Shown: positions 1-7,893, counted from the stretch's first letter. The stretch is 36,984 nucleotides of DNA from Burkholderiaceae bacterium (GCA_025458585.1 JALOSD010000018.1:1-36984); one strand, 5' to 3'. Numbers and translations are program-made. The notes: generated by a model from the letters alone, not told the origin.

Positions 1-1
1 G

Positions 2-154
2 ACGCAGATCCTGCAGAACCTCGACGACCTGCTCGGCAAGGGCGAGGCCGAGAAGCACGCCGCCGACGCCGCCGCGGCGCGCAAGGCGGGGACGACCAAA
101 ACCTCGAACGGCAAAGTGGCCGCCAAGAAATCGACCTCGCGTCGCAAGGCCTGA
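2..154 (+). CDS. C-terminal fragment of an unidentified Lys/Ala-rich protein
   Basis: An open frame enters from the left edge and stops at TGA 152-154, giving about 50 residues. It begins with a short leucine-rich amphipathic stretch (ILQNLDDLL) and ends in a low-complexity Ala/Lys/Thr/Ser/Arg tail (AAKKSTSRRKA). Basic tails like this occur on DNA-, RNA- or polyester-granule-binding proteins. Given the lipid-storage genes next door a granule-associated protein is conceivable, but nothing in the visible part identifies a family. The start lies outside the window, so the ORF track does not list it. No function is assigned. Confidence 0.55.
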   Translation, partial: TQILQNLDDLLGKGEAEKHAADAAAARKAGTTKTSNGKVAAKKSTSRRKA

Positions 155-204
155 GGACTGCGACGGGCCGGCTCACTCCCGCGGCTCGCATCGCGCCGAC
201 CTTT

Positions 205-286
205 CGAGCGGTCGCGGCGGATCCGGCTTCGCCGGTCCGCTCGCGGCGCCCCCCTTGGGCGGAAGCGCCGAAGGCGCCTCGGGGGG
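205..286 (-). repeat. Dispersed GC-rich intergenic repeat, copy 1
   Basis: About 80 bp that, read on the minus strand, matches the segment at 15323-15405. It shares GCGCCTTCGGCGC and GGACCGGCGAAGCCGGATCC, separated by a variable C/G-rich spacer. Both shared blocks fold into hairpins with TTC or GAA triloops. The copy ends exactly at the stop codon of the acyl-CoA-binding protein gene, so it would form the 3' end of that transcript. Confidence 0.8.
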
Positions 287-541
287 TTACTTCAATGACG
301 CGATGAGGTCGACGTACTCCTGCATCGCCGTCGCCGCGTCCTTGCCCTTCTGCTCGTTCCAGGCGTCCCACTTCGCGCGGCCGACCATGTCGGTGAAGCC
401 GGGGCGCTTGCCCTCGACGTCGCCCTCGGTGGCCTGCTTGTACAGCGAGTAGATCTGCAGCAGCGTCGCGTTGTCGGGCTTCTCCGGCAGCTTCTTGCTG
501 TCGGCCACCGCCTTCTCGAACCGCTTCTCGAGGTCGGCCAT
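287..541 (-). CDS. Acyl-CoA-binding protein (ACBP)
   Basis: A small cytosolic four-helix protein that binds long-chain acyl-CoA esters, buffering and delivering them to acyltransferases. The 84 residues match the usual family length (about 86). The family signatures YSLYKQATEGD and KWDAWNEQKG are present and carry the lysine/tyrosine residues that contact CoA in characterised ACBPs. The start at 541 (MADLEKRF) is preceded by a good Shine-Dalgarno (GACAGGAGACAGGCG-ATG); the longer ORF-track version lacks support. It is divergent from the wax ester synthase/DGAT gene across 95 bp. Inference: it may supply acyl-CoA to that enzyme. ACBP is uncommon in bacteria compared with eukaryotes. Confidence 0.93.
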   Translation of the reverse strand: MADLEKRFEKAVADSKKLPEKPDNATLLQIYSLYKQATEGDVEGKRPGFTDMVGRAKWDAWNEQKGKDAATAMQEYVDLIASLK

Positions 542-636
542 CGCCTGTCTCCTGTCGGTGAAAATGTGAGTTGACGCTGTCGATGTTAACCACCATCGTC
601 GGCACGCGACCACGACGACAACCCGAGGAGACCACG

Positions 637-2064
637 ATGCCGCCAGCCACCGAACGCATGTCGCGGGTCGACACCGCGTGGCTGCGCATGGACAGCGACG
701 TCAACCTGATGATGATCACCGGCGTCTGGTTGCTGACGCCGGCGGTGAGCTTCGAGGCGTTGTGCGAGCGCCTGCGCGCGACCATGCTGCGCTACCCGCG
801 CTTCAAGCAGAAGGTGGTCGAGGACGCGCTCGGCTACCTGTGGGTCGAGGACGAGACCTTCGACGTCGAGCGGCACGTCACGCGCGAGAAGCTGGCGCGC
901 CGGCGCGGCCAGAGCGAGCGCCAGGCGCTGCAGGTGAGGGTGGCCGAGCTCGCGACGACGGCGCTCGACCACGAGCACCCGCTGTGGCACTGGCACCTGA
1001 TCGAGGACTACGAAGGCGGCTGCGCCGTCGTCATCCGCATCCACCACTGCATCGGCGACGGCATCGCGCTGATGTCGGTGCTGATGGCGATCACCGACGG
1101 CGGCCACGCGCCGCCGCAGCGGCGCCGCCACCGCGAGCACGGTCACGACGGCGACTGGCTCGCCGACGCCGTCGTGCGCCCGCTGACCGAGGTCACCGTG
1201 AAGGCGATCGGCATGTACGGCGAGGGTGTCGCGAAGTCGATCGACATGCTCGCGCATCCCGGCAAGCCGCTCGCCGGCTCGCTCGACCTCGCGCGCACCG
1301 GCATGCAGGTGATCAACGATGCGGCGGCGCTGGCGCTGATGTCCGACGACTCGAAGACGCGGCTCAAGGGCCGGCCGATCGGCCTCAAGCGCGTGGCCTG
1401 GTGCGAGCCGCTGCCGCTCGACGACGTGAAGGCGGTCGGCAAGGCGCTGAACTGTTCGGTCAACGACGTGCTGCTGTCGTGCGTGGCCGGCGCGATCGGC
1501 GACTACCTGCGCGACATCGGCGACGACCCGGCGGGCAAGGAGATCCGCGCGATGGTGCCGGTCAACCTGCGGCCGATCGAGCAGGCGTACAAGCTGGGCA
1601 ACCGCTTCGGCCTCGTGCCGCTCGTGCTGCCGATCGGCATCGACAACCCGATCGAGCGCGTCTACGCGGTGCGCGAGCGCATGGCCGAGCTCAAGGGCAG
1701 CTACCAGCCGCTGCTGGCGTTCGCGATCCTCGCCGGCGCCGGCCTGCTCGTGAAGCCGGCGCAGGACTTCGTCACCGGCCTGTTCGCCCGCAAGACGACG
1801 GCCGTGATGACGAACGTGCCAGGCCCGCGCGAGCCGCTGAAGTTCTGCGGCTCGACGCTGCGGCAGAACATGTTCTGGGTGCCGCAGTCCGGGCACATCG
1901 GCATGGGGGTGTCGATCCTGAGCTACGCCGGCGGCGTGCAGTTCGGCCTCATCACCGACAAGAAGCTGTGCCCCGAGCCGCAGCGCATCATCGACCGCTT
2001 CGCGCCCGAGTTCGAGAAGCTGCTGTGGGTCACGATGATGCTGCCGTGGGGGGAGGCGGCGTAG
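637..2064 (+). CDS. Wax ester synthase/diacylglycerol acyltransferase (WS/DGAT family)
   Basis: A 475-residue bifunctional acyltransferase that joins acyl-CoA to fatty alcohol or diacylglycerol, making wax ester or triacylglycerol storage lipid at the inner face of the membrane. The catalytic motif HHxxxDG is intact (HHCIGDG, residues 136-142). An MVPVNLR segment, NDVLLSCVAGA and a C-terminal TNVPGPREPLKFCG block are typical of the family. The start at 637 (MPPATERM) has a GAGGAG Shine-Dalgarno; the upstream ATG of the ORF track does not. Length is normal (450-500). It is divergent from ACBP and convergent with a TPR gene. Which product dominates cannot be told from sequence. Confidence 0.93.
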   Translation: MPPATERMSRVDTAWLRMDSDVNLMMITGVWLLTPAVSFEALCERLRATMLRYPRFKQKVVEDALGYLWVEDETFDVERHVTREKLARRRGQSERQALQVRVAELATTALDHEHPLWHWHLIEDYEGGCAVVIRIHHCIGDGIALMSVLMAITDGGHAPPQRRRHREHGHDGDWLADAVVRPLTEVTVKAIGMYGEGVAKSIDMLAHPGKPLAGSLDLARTGMQVINDAAALALMSDDSKTRLKGRPIGLKRVAWCEPLPLDDVKAVGKALNCSVNDVLLSCVAGAIGDYLRDIGDDPAGKEIRAMVPVNLRPIEQAYKLGNRFGLVPLVLPIGIDNPIERVYAVRERMAELKGSYQPLLAFAILAGAGLLVKPAQDFVTGLFARKTTAVMTNVPGPREPLKFCGSTLRQNMFWVPQSGHIGMGVSILSYAGGVQFGLITDKKLCPEPQRIIDRFAPEFEKLLWVTMMLPWGEAA

Positions 2065-2118
2065 CGCGGCATCGTCGGGGCCGTGGGCTTTGCCCCCTCG
2101 CAGAGCTCGGGGGCCTGC

Positions 2119-2160
2119 ATGCCGTCCAAGCCTGCGCAGGCAGGCTTGGAGCCGCGGCAT
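2119..2160. terminator. Long inverted repeat between convergent genes, probable bidirectional terminator
   Basis: TCCAAGCCTGC-GCAG-GCAGGCTTGGA (2125-2150) is a perfect 11-bp stem with a 4-nt loop. It extends with ATGCCG/CGGCAT after a 4-nt bulge. It abuts the stop codon of the minus-strand TPR gene and follows the WS/DGAT stop by about 55 bp. No T-tract follows on either strand, so it is not a textbook intrinsic terminator; it may block read-through or protect 3' ends. Confidence 0.55.
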
Positions 2161-2934
2161 TCAGTCCTCCAGCTCGGCTTTCGCCATCTCGACGTCAAGG
2201 CGTTCCATAGCATCCATCGGCTGGCACGCGGCGGCGTCGACGTAGAGCTTTTCGGCGTCCTTCAGCTTCTTCTCGCCTTCGAGCATCACGAGGCCGTTGG
2301 CGTATTCGACCATCGCGATCGCGCTCGCCGGGTTGAGCTTCAGCGCTTCTCGGTACAGCTTCAGGCCCGTGGCGGTGTCGGCGCCTTGCGTCTTGCCGAT
2401 CAGCTTGCCGACCTTGTCGATCACCTCGGCGTGGAACGAGCCGAGCGCGATGTGCGCGTCGGCGTGCTTCGGCGCGAGCTTGATCGCCGTCTCGAGCGCG
2501 TGCTTGACCGTGCCGCCGAGCCCCTGCGCCAGTGCCTTCGCCACGCTGATGCCCTGGCTGTAGCGGCCGAGCGCGTAGGCCTGCCAGTAGAAGGCATTCG
2601 GGTTCTTCGGCTCGGCTGCCTGCTGCGCCTCGGCGCGTTCGGCGGCTTCCTGGAACATCGCGAGCTTGGTCTTCTCGCTCTTCTCGAGGTAGTTGGCGTA
2701 GATGCACTGCGCCTTGTTGGCCACCGTGATGCCGGCGCCGCCGGCCTTCAGCCCGGCGTCGTACGCCTTCTGGAACTCGCCGGCGTGGAACAGCGCCCAC
2801 GCCGCCTGCACCGCCTCGTCCTTCGGCCAGGGTTCGACGTCGCCGGCGTGCAGCCGCGCCCAGTGCTTCTTCAGCGCCGCGGCGTCGTAGCGGTAGTCGG
2901 CGCTGTCGTACGGAAAGGCGGTCCACTTGGCCAT
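2161..2934 (-). CDS. TPR-repeat protein of unknown role
   Basis: A 257-residue soluble protein with no signal peptide or membrane segment. Helical repeats run through most of the length. The TPR-like pattern is clear in ALFHAGEFQKAYDAG, in the LAPKHADAHIALGSFHAEV region, and in REALKLNPASAIAMVEYANGL. TPR proteins act as protein-interaction scaffolds. The start at 2934 has a strong Shine-Dalgarno (GAGGAGACGCCG-ATG). It lies 37 bp downstream of the TetR-type regulator on the same strand, so the two are probably one transcription unit. Its place beside ACBP, WS/DGAT and an exporter hints at a link to lipid metabolism, but this is context only. Confidence 0.8.
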   Translation of the reverse strand: MAKWTAFPYDSADYRYDAAALKKHWARLHAGDVEPWPKDEAVQAAWALFHAGEFQKAYDAGLKAGGAGITVANKAQCIYANYLEKSEKTKLAMFQEAAERAEAQQAAEPKNPNAFYWQAYALGRYSQGISVAKALAQGLGGTVKHALETAIKLAPKHADAHIALGSFHAEVIDKVGKLIGKTQGADTATGLKLYREALKLNPASAIAMVEYANGLVMLEGEKKLKDAEKLYVDAAACQPMDAMERLDVEMAKAELED

Positions 2935-2971
2935 CGGCGTCTCCTCGTTGGTTCCTGGTCGGTGTCGGCGT

Positions 2972-3640
2972 TCAGCTCTTGCGGTACGGGCTCACGAGGC
3001 CGTGCAGGTGCTCGCGCGCGGCCGCGTCGAGGTAGGGCATCAGCAGGCTGAGCACGTGGTAGGCGCCGCGCACGAGCGCGGCGCCGGCGCTCTCGGGCTC
3101 GAGCGCATGGCGCGGATCGCGCACGTACTCGTAGCTGAGCCAGTAGGTCAGCACGACGACCATCGCGGTCGCTACCGGCTCGGCCTCGCTCGCGCCGATG
3201 CGCACGCCGCTGCCGCGCGCCAGGCCGTCGAGCACGGCGCGCACCGCGCGGCCCTTGTTCTTCAGCACGTACTGAAACTGCGTCTCGAGCTTGCGGTTCT
3301 TGCTCAGCAGGTCGTTGAGGTCGCGGTACAGGAAGCGGTACTGCCAGATCAGCTCGAACAGCATGTGGAAGAACAGCCACGCGTCCTCGACGTGGCGCAC
3401 GTCGTCGGCGGCGCGCAGCAGCTCGGTGAGCGACTTCTCGTAGCGGCCGAAGAGGGCGTTGATCAGCTCGTCCTTGGCCGGGTAGTGGTAGTACAGGTTG
3501 CCCGGGCTGATGTTCAGCTCGGCCGAGATCAGCGTCGTGCTGACGTTGGGCTCGCCGAAGCGGTTGAACAGGTCGAGCGTTACCTCGAGGATGCGCTCGG
3601 CGGTGCGGCGCGGCGGCTTCTTCGGCGTCGACGGCGACAT
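2972..3640 (-). CDS. TetR/AcrR-family transcriptional regulator
   Basis: A 222-residue repressor-type protein. The N-terminal helix-turn-helix is clear: RILEVTLDLFNRFGEPNVSTTLIS followed by the recognition region ISPGNLYYHYPAKDELI. The remaining roughly 150 residues are the helical ligand-binding and dimerisation domain, where the effector cannot be predicted. The ATG at 3640 (MSPSTPKK) is preferred; the ORF-track start at 3661 is a TTG with no better ribosome site. It is divergent from the ABC transporter across 71 bp holding an inverted repeat, and upstream of the TPR gene. Inference: it represses itself and the exporter. Confidence 0.9.
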   Translation of the reverse strand: MSPSTPKKPPRRTAERILEVTLDLFNRFGEPNVSTTLISAELNISPGNLYYHYPAKDELINALFGRYEKSLTELLRAADDVRHVEDAWLFFHMLFELIWQYRFLYRDLNDLLSKNRKLETQFQYVLKNKGRAVRAVLDGLARGSGVRIGASEAEPVATAMVVVLTYWLSYEYVRDPRHALEPESAGAALVRGAYHVLSLLMPYLDAAAREHLHGLVSPYRKS

Positions 3641-3664
3641 GGTGCGTCGATTCTGGCGCAACGC

Positions 3665-3702
3665 CGGCGCCTGGGGCGGGCGCCGAAACCCGTGCCTACA
3701 AT
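3665..3702 (+). promoter_or_regulatory. Candidate TetR operator overlapping the ABC-transporter promoter
   Basis: CGGCGCC-N7-GGCGCCG (3665-3685) is a 7-bp inverted repeat with 14-bp centre spacing, as expected for a dimeric repressor site. A good -10 (TACAAT, 3697-3702) follows, placing the poor -35 region over the right part of the repeat. The site lies between the divergent tetR and exporter genes. Confidence 0.4.
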
Positions 3703-3711
3703 CGCGCCCCC

Positions 3712-4626
3712 ATGCCCGCCGTCCGCTTCGAGCACGTCACCAAGGTGTACCGCGGCGCGCGCGGGCCGTTCAAGGCGCTCGACGACGTGTCGTTCGACAT
3801 CGAGCGCGGCGAGTTCTTCGGCCTGCTCGGCCCCAACGGCGCCGGCAAGACGACGCTGATCTCGATCCTGGCCGGCCTGGCGCGCGCTACCGGGGGCCGC
3901 GTCACCGTGATGGGCCACGACGTCGTCGCCGACTACGCCGCCGCGCGCCGGGCGCTGGGCATCGTGCCGCAGGAGCTCGTTTTCGACCCCTTCTTCAGCG
4001 TGCGCGAGACGCTGCGCATCCAGAGCGGCTACTTCGGCGTGCACGGCAACGACGCCTGGATCGACGAGCTGCTCGAAGGCCTGGGCCTCGCCGACAAGGC
4101 GGGCGCCAACATGCGGCAGCTGTCGGGCGGCATGAAGCGGCGCGTGCTGGTGGCGCAGGCCCTCGTCCACCGGCCGCCGGTGATCGTGCTCGACGAGCCG
4201 ACCGCCGGCGTCGACGTCGAGCTGAGGCAGACGCTGTGGCAGTTCGTCGCGCGGCTGAACAAGGCCGGCCACACGGTGCTGCTGACGACGCACTACCTCG
4301 AGGAAGCCGAGGCGCTGTGCTCGCGCATCGCGATGCTCAAGCTCGGCCGCATCGTCGCGCTCGACCGCACGTCGGCGCTGCTCGCCGGCACCGCGAGCAC
4401 GATGCTGCGCTTCAAGACCGACGACGCGCTGCCGGCCGACGTGGCCGCGCACGCGCGCGTGACGGGGCGGATCGCGCAGGTCAGCGCGCACGACGCCGCC
4501 GAGGTCGAGCGCCTGCTCGCGCGCCTGCGCGAGAGCGGCGTGCGCATCGAGGACCTCGAGATCGGCCGTGCCGACCTGGAGGACGTGTTCCTCGAGATCA
4601 TGCAGGGCGCGGGGCAGGCCGCATGA
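3712..4626 (+). CDS. ABC-2-type exporter ATP-binding protein (YadG-like)
   Basis: A 304-residue ATPase that powers the membrane subunit encoded immediately downstream. It has Walker A GPNGAGKTT (residues 40-48), ABC signature LSGGMKRR (137-144), Walker B VIVLDEPT with the catalytic Glu (157-164), and the H-loop TTHYLEEAE. The last 80 or so residues are the regulatory extension common in the CcmA/YadG group. The stop overlaps the permease start (ATGA), so the subunits are translationally coupled. The substrate is unknown. From memory, in many Burkholderiales a similar ABC-2 pair lies just before ibaG-murA; here two protease/LemA genes intervene. Confidence 0.92.
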   Translation: MPAVRFEHVTKVYRGARGPFKALDDVSFDIERGEFFGLLGPNGAGKTTLISILAGLARATGGRVTVMGHDVVADYAAARRALGIVPQELVFDPFFSVRETLRIQSGYFGVHGNDAWIDELLEGLGLADKAGANMRQLSGGMKRRVLVAQALVHRPPVIVLDEPTAGVDVELRQTLWQFVARLNKAGHTVLLTTHYLEEAEALCSRIAMLKLGRIVALDRTSALLAGTASTMLRFKTDDALPADVAAHARVTGRIAQVSAHDAAEVERLLARLRESGVRIEDLEIGRADLEDVFLEIMQGAGQAA

Positions 4627-5384
4627 AGCTCGCCGGCGCGCGCACGCTGTTTTACAAGGAGGTGCTGCGGTTCTGGAAGGTCGCCTTCCAGACCGTCGGC
4701 GCGCCGGTGCTCACGGCCGTGCTGTACCTGCTGATCTTCGGCCACGTGCTCGAGGGCCGGGTCGAGGTCTTCCCGGGCGTGGGCTACACGAGCTTCCTGA
4801 TTCCGGGCCTCGTGATGATGAGCGTGCTGCAGAACGCGTTCGCCAACAGCTCGTCGAGCCTGATCCAGAGCAAGATCACCGGCAACATCGTGTTCCTGCT
4901 GGTCACGCCGCTGTCGCACTGGGCCTGGTATGCGGCCTACGTCGGCGCGTCGGTGGTGCGCGGGCTCGCCGTGGGCCTCGGCGTGTTCGCGGTCACGGTG
5001 TGGTTCGCGCCGATGCGCTTCGAGCAGCCGCTGTGGATCCTCGTCTTCGCCGCGCTCGGTGCCGGGCTGATGGGTTCGCTCGGTCTGATCGCCGGGCTGT
5101 GGGCCGAGAAGTTCGACCAGATGGCGGCATTCCAGAACTTCATCGTGATGCCGCTGACCTTCCTCGCCGGCGTGTTCTATTCGGTGCACGGGCTGCCGCC
5201 GTTCTGGCTCGAGGTCAGCCACCTGAACCCGTTCTTCTACATGGTCGACGGCTTCCGTGCCGGCTTCTTCGGCGTCAGCGACGTGTCGCCGTGGCTGAGT
5301 CTCGCGGTGGTCGGCGTCGCGTTCGTCGTCGTCGCCGCGATCACGCTGCGGCTGCTGGCCAGCGGCTACAAACTGCGCCACTGA
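4623..5384 (+). CDS. ABC-2-type exporter permease (YadH-like)
   Basis: A 253-residue inner-membrane protein with about six hydrophobic segments, beginning with a cytoplasmic amphipathic stretch (TLFYKEVLRFWK) as in ABC-2 permeases. Segments include VLTAVLYLLIFG, FLIPGLVMMSVL, GLMGSLGLIAGLW, IVMPLTFLAGVFYS and LAVVGVAFVVVAAITL. The family motif region LTFLAGVFY...LPPFW...LNPFFYMVDGFR is intact. The start at 4623 overlaps the ATPase stop by 4 bp. The last 19 bp overlap the convergent M48 protease gene, so there is no room for a terminator. The transported substrate is not identifiable. Confidence 0.92.
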   Translation: MKLAGARTLFYKEVLRFWKVAFQTVGAPVLTAVLYLLIFGHVLEGRVEVFPGVGYTSFLIPGLVMMSVLQNAFANSSSSLIQSKITGNIVFLLVTPLSHWAWYAAYVGASVVRGLAVGLGVFAVTVWFAPMRFEQPLWILVFAALGAGLMGSLGLIAGLWAEKFDQMAAFQNFIVMPLTFLAGVFYSVHGLPPFWLEVSHLNPFFYMVDGFRAGFFGVSDVSPWLSLAVVGVAFVVVAAITLRLLASGYKLRH

Positions 5385-7216
5385 GACTCGACGTCGGGCA
5401 CGCGCGCGCCCAGCGCCGGCGGCAACGGCGCCTCGAGCAGCCGCGCGGCGGTCAGCAGCGTCGCCGCCGCGGTGTCCGACGACGCGAGCGCCGGGTCGGC
5501 CGCCCACGCGGCGACCCATTCGCGCACCGGCAGCGGCCGCTGCAGGCCGGCGACGCGCTGCAGCCGCACGAGGGCACGCCAGGCACGCGGCGGCCGCAGG
5601 GGCGGCGTCGGCCGGTCGAGGATGCCGAGGGCGTGGCGCGCCCGGCGGGCCCAGCGCGAGGCGGTGCCGCTGTCGGCGCCGAGGGCGTCGGCGAGCACCG
5701 CGGTGGCGAGTGTCAGGTCGTCGCCGCGCGCGGCAAGCGCGTTGCGCGGCCCCGGCGCCGCGAAGCCGAGCGCGGCACCGCGCAGCCGCTGCCGCAACAG
5801 AAGCCAGCGCAGCGCCACGGTCGGTGTCGTCGCGAAGGTCTTCGCATCGGCGAGCAGGGCCCGTCGCGGCGCGGCCGCCCAGCTGGCGGCGCGGCGCGCC
5901 AGCGCGTCGAAGGTCACGAGCCGCGTCGTCGGCGCGAGCGCGTCGAGGTCGGCGCGCATCGCCGCCGCCCGCGCCGGCGGCAGCGTCTGCCACGCCGCCG
6001 TGTCGTCGGCGCCAGGCGGGCGCAGCAGCGCGAGCAGCGCTGCACGCAGCTCGCCCGCGCCGTGCCACAGCGCGATGCGCTGCAGGGCTTCGGACTCGCG
6101 CGCGCGACGCTGGACCTCCGGCGGGGCGAGGCCGGGGCGCTGCAGCGCATCGTGGTGCGCCGCCTCGGGCGCCGCCGCGTCCGCGCGTCGGGCGGTGGTC
6201 GGTGCCAGCGCCACGACCGGCAGCTCCGGGGCATCGTCCATTGGCGGTGGCAGCACGTCGGCGGGCAGGTTCGGCATCGCGCGCCCGTACAGGCGGCGGA
6301 TGCGCTCGGCCAGCGGCGGGTGCGTGGCCCACCAGCCGCCGAACGACGACGAGACGAGGAACAGGTGCGCGAGCGCGCCGGTGCGCGCCGCCAACTCGTC
6401 GGCGTGCCGGCGCTGCTGCTCGGCGATCTTGCGCAGCGCGCTGCCGAGCCCCGCGACCTGGCGCGTGTACTTGACCGCCGACGCGTCGGCGAGGAATTCG
6501 CGCTGGCGCGAGACGGCGGCCTGCAGCAGCCGGCCCGCGAGCCAGCCGAGCGCGCCCACCGCCATCAGCGCGACGCCGAACAGCACGCCGACGTGGCGGC
6601 GGCCGCGCCCGTCGGGCGCGGTCAACCCGCGACCGAGGTCGAACAGCAGCCGCAGACCCCACACCATGCCGATCAGGCGCATGTTAAGCGTCGTGTCGCC
6701 GTGCACCAGGTGGCTGAGCTCGTGCGCGACGACGCCCTGCAGTTCCGCGCGGTCTAGGCGCTCGAGCGCGCCGCGCGTGACGGCGACGACGGCGTCGTCG
6801 GCGCGCCAGCCGGCGGCGAAGGCGTTGATCGCGTCCTCGCGCGGCAGCACCCAGGCCGCCGGCGGCGTCGTGTTGGCGGCGATCGCCATTTCGGCGACGA
6901 CGTTCGCGAAGCGCCGTTCGAGCGGGTCGTGCCGGCTCGCCTCGCGCCCGCCCGCGAGCCGAGCGACGTGCGCGCCGCCCTCGCGCAGGCGCAGCGATTC
7001 GACCGTGCAGCCGCCGAGCACGTACAGCAGCACGAGCGCGGTGTTGGTCGTGAAGAACCAGTCGGGGTACCCCGTCGCCCACGGCGCGGTCAGCCGCCAC
7101 GCGAGCATCAGCGCGAGGTTGACCGCGACGACGAGCCCGATGACGACGAGCACGAACAGCAGCACGAGCTGCCGGGTGCTCGCCTGCGCGGCCTCCTGGT
7201 CCCGGCGAAAGCGCAT
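5366..7216 (-). CDS. M48-family membrane metalloprotease with long C-terminal extension
   Basis: A 616-residue HtpX/Ste24-type zinc protease. Two N-terminal membrane segments (LVLLFVLVVIGLVVAVNLALML; a second near residues 55-70) precede the catalytic domain. Zinc ligands are visible: HELSH (165-169) and the downstream Glu of QREFLADASAVKYTR, with another hydrophobic pair between them. A typical M48 ends soon after WWATHPPLAERIRRL. Here about 270 further residues, Ala/Arg-rich and apparently helical, follow with no recognised domain. Role by family: degradation of damaged membrane proteins. The LemA gene lies 19 bp upstream. A perfect 16-bp palindrome fills the gap and leaves no obvious Shine-Dalgarno. 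Confidence 0.88.
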   Translation of the reverse strand: MRFRRDQEAAQASTRQLVLLFVLVVIGLVVAVNLALMLAWRLTAPWATGYPDWFFTTNTALVLLYVLGGCTVESLRLREGGAHVARLAGGREASRHDPLERRFANVVAEMAIAANTTPPAAWVLPREDAINAFAAGWRADDAVVAVTRGALERLDRAELQGVVAHELSHLVHGDTTLNMRLIGMVWGLRLLFDLGRGLTAPDGRGRRHVGVLFGVALMAVGALGWLAGRLLQAAVSRQREFLADASAVKYTRQVAGLGSALRKIAEQQRRHADELAARTGALAHLFLVSSSFGGWWATHPPLAERIRRLYGRAMPNLPADVLPPPMDDAPELPVVALAPTTARRADAAAPEAAHHDALQRPGLAPPEVQRRARESEALQRIALWHGAGELRAALLALLRPPGADDTAAWQTLPPARAAAMRADLDALAPTTRLVTFDALARRAASWAAAPRRALLADAKTFATTPTVALRWLLLRQRLRGAALGFAAPGPRNALAARGDDLTLATAVLADALGADSGTASRWARRARHALGILDRPTPPLRPPRAWRALVRLQRVAGLQRPLPVREWVAAWAADPALASSDTAAATLLTAARLLEAPLPPALGARVPDVESQWRSL

Positions 7217-7218
7217 CG

Positions 7219-7234
7219 CGCCCGGCGCCGGGCG
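7219..7234 (-). promoter_or_regulatory. Perfect palindrome in the lemA-M48 gap, possible translational hairpin
   Basis: CGCCCGGCGCCGGGCG is a perfect 16-bp palindrome ending 2 bp before the M48 start codon. In mRNA it would form a very stable stem over the ribosome-binding region, so translation may depend on ribosomes arriving from lemA. It could also be chance in GC-rich DNA. Confidence 0.35.
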
Positions 7235-7235
7235 G

Positions 7236-7850
7236 TCAGAACTGCACGCGCGGCGCGCGCCGTTCCTCGTCGCTCGTCGTCGCCTCGAGCATCGCCGCCG
7301 GCCGGAACCCCGTCAGCCGCGCGACGATCACCGACGGGAAGTGCTGCGCCGCGTTGTTGTGGTCGAGCACGGCGTCGTTGAACGCCTGGCGCGCGAAGGC
7401 GACGCGGTTCTCGGTGTGCGTCAGCTCCTCGCTGAGTTCGCGCATCGTCTTGTCGGCCTTCAGCTCGGGGTACGCCTCGACGACGGCCATCAGCCGCGCG
7501 AGTACGCCGCCGAGCGCGCCGTCGGCGGCGGCGAGCGCGCCGATCAGCGTGCCGTCGGCGGGCGCCTGCTTCGCACGGTCGGCGGCGGCGCGCGCCGTGT
7601 TGCGCGCCGCGGTCACGGCTTCGAGCGTCTCGCGTTCGTGCTGCAGGTACTTCTTCGCGACCTCGACGAGGTTGGGCACGAGGTCGTAGCGGCGCTTGAG
7701 CTGCACGTCGATCTGCGCGAACGCGTTGCCGATCTCGTTGCGCAGCCTGACCAGGCGGTTGTAGACCCACACCGCCCAGACGACGACGGCGGCCGCGAGT
7801 GCCCACTTCAGGAGCGCGGACGGCGAGATGCCGAGGGTTTCGAAGTCCAT
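7236..7850 (-). CDS. LemA family protein
   Basis: A 204-residue inner-membrane protein. One N-terminal transmembrane helix (LLKWALAAAVVVWAVWVYNRLV) is followed by the coiled-coil LemA domain, with family motifs NEIGNAFAQIDVQLKRRYDLVPNL, ETLEAVTAARN, YPELKADKTMREL and the ENRVAFARQAFNDAVLDHN region. The exact role of LemA is poorly known; it often neighbours M48 proteases, as here. The start at 7850 has GAAAGG five bases upstream. The 744-residue ORF in the track is the same frame read through upstream antisense DNA. It is divergent from ibaG. Confidence 0.92.
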   Translation of the reverse strand: MDFETLGISPSALLKWALAAAVVVWAVWVYNRLVRLRNEIGNAFAQIDVQLKRRYDLVPNLVEVAKKYLQHERETLEAVTAARNTARAAADRAKQAPADGTLIGALAAADGALGGVLARLMAVVEAYPELKADKTMRELSEELTHTENRVAFARQAFNDAVLDHNNAAQHFPSVIVARLTGFRPAAMLEATTSDEERRAPRVQF

Positions 7851-7893
7851 CGTGGCCTTTCGAGCGAAACGGGAAGGGCGCCGGCGCGGTCCG

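Noticed and set aside
586-2160. Long antisense ORFs opposite WS/DGAT, the TPR gene, murA, hisD, proS and others (300-900 residues)
   Set aside because: They are Arg/Ala/His-rich low-complexity translations typical of alternate frames in 70% GC DNA. They lack domains and overlap clearly conserved genes.
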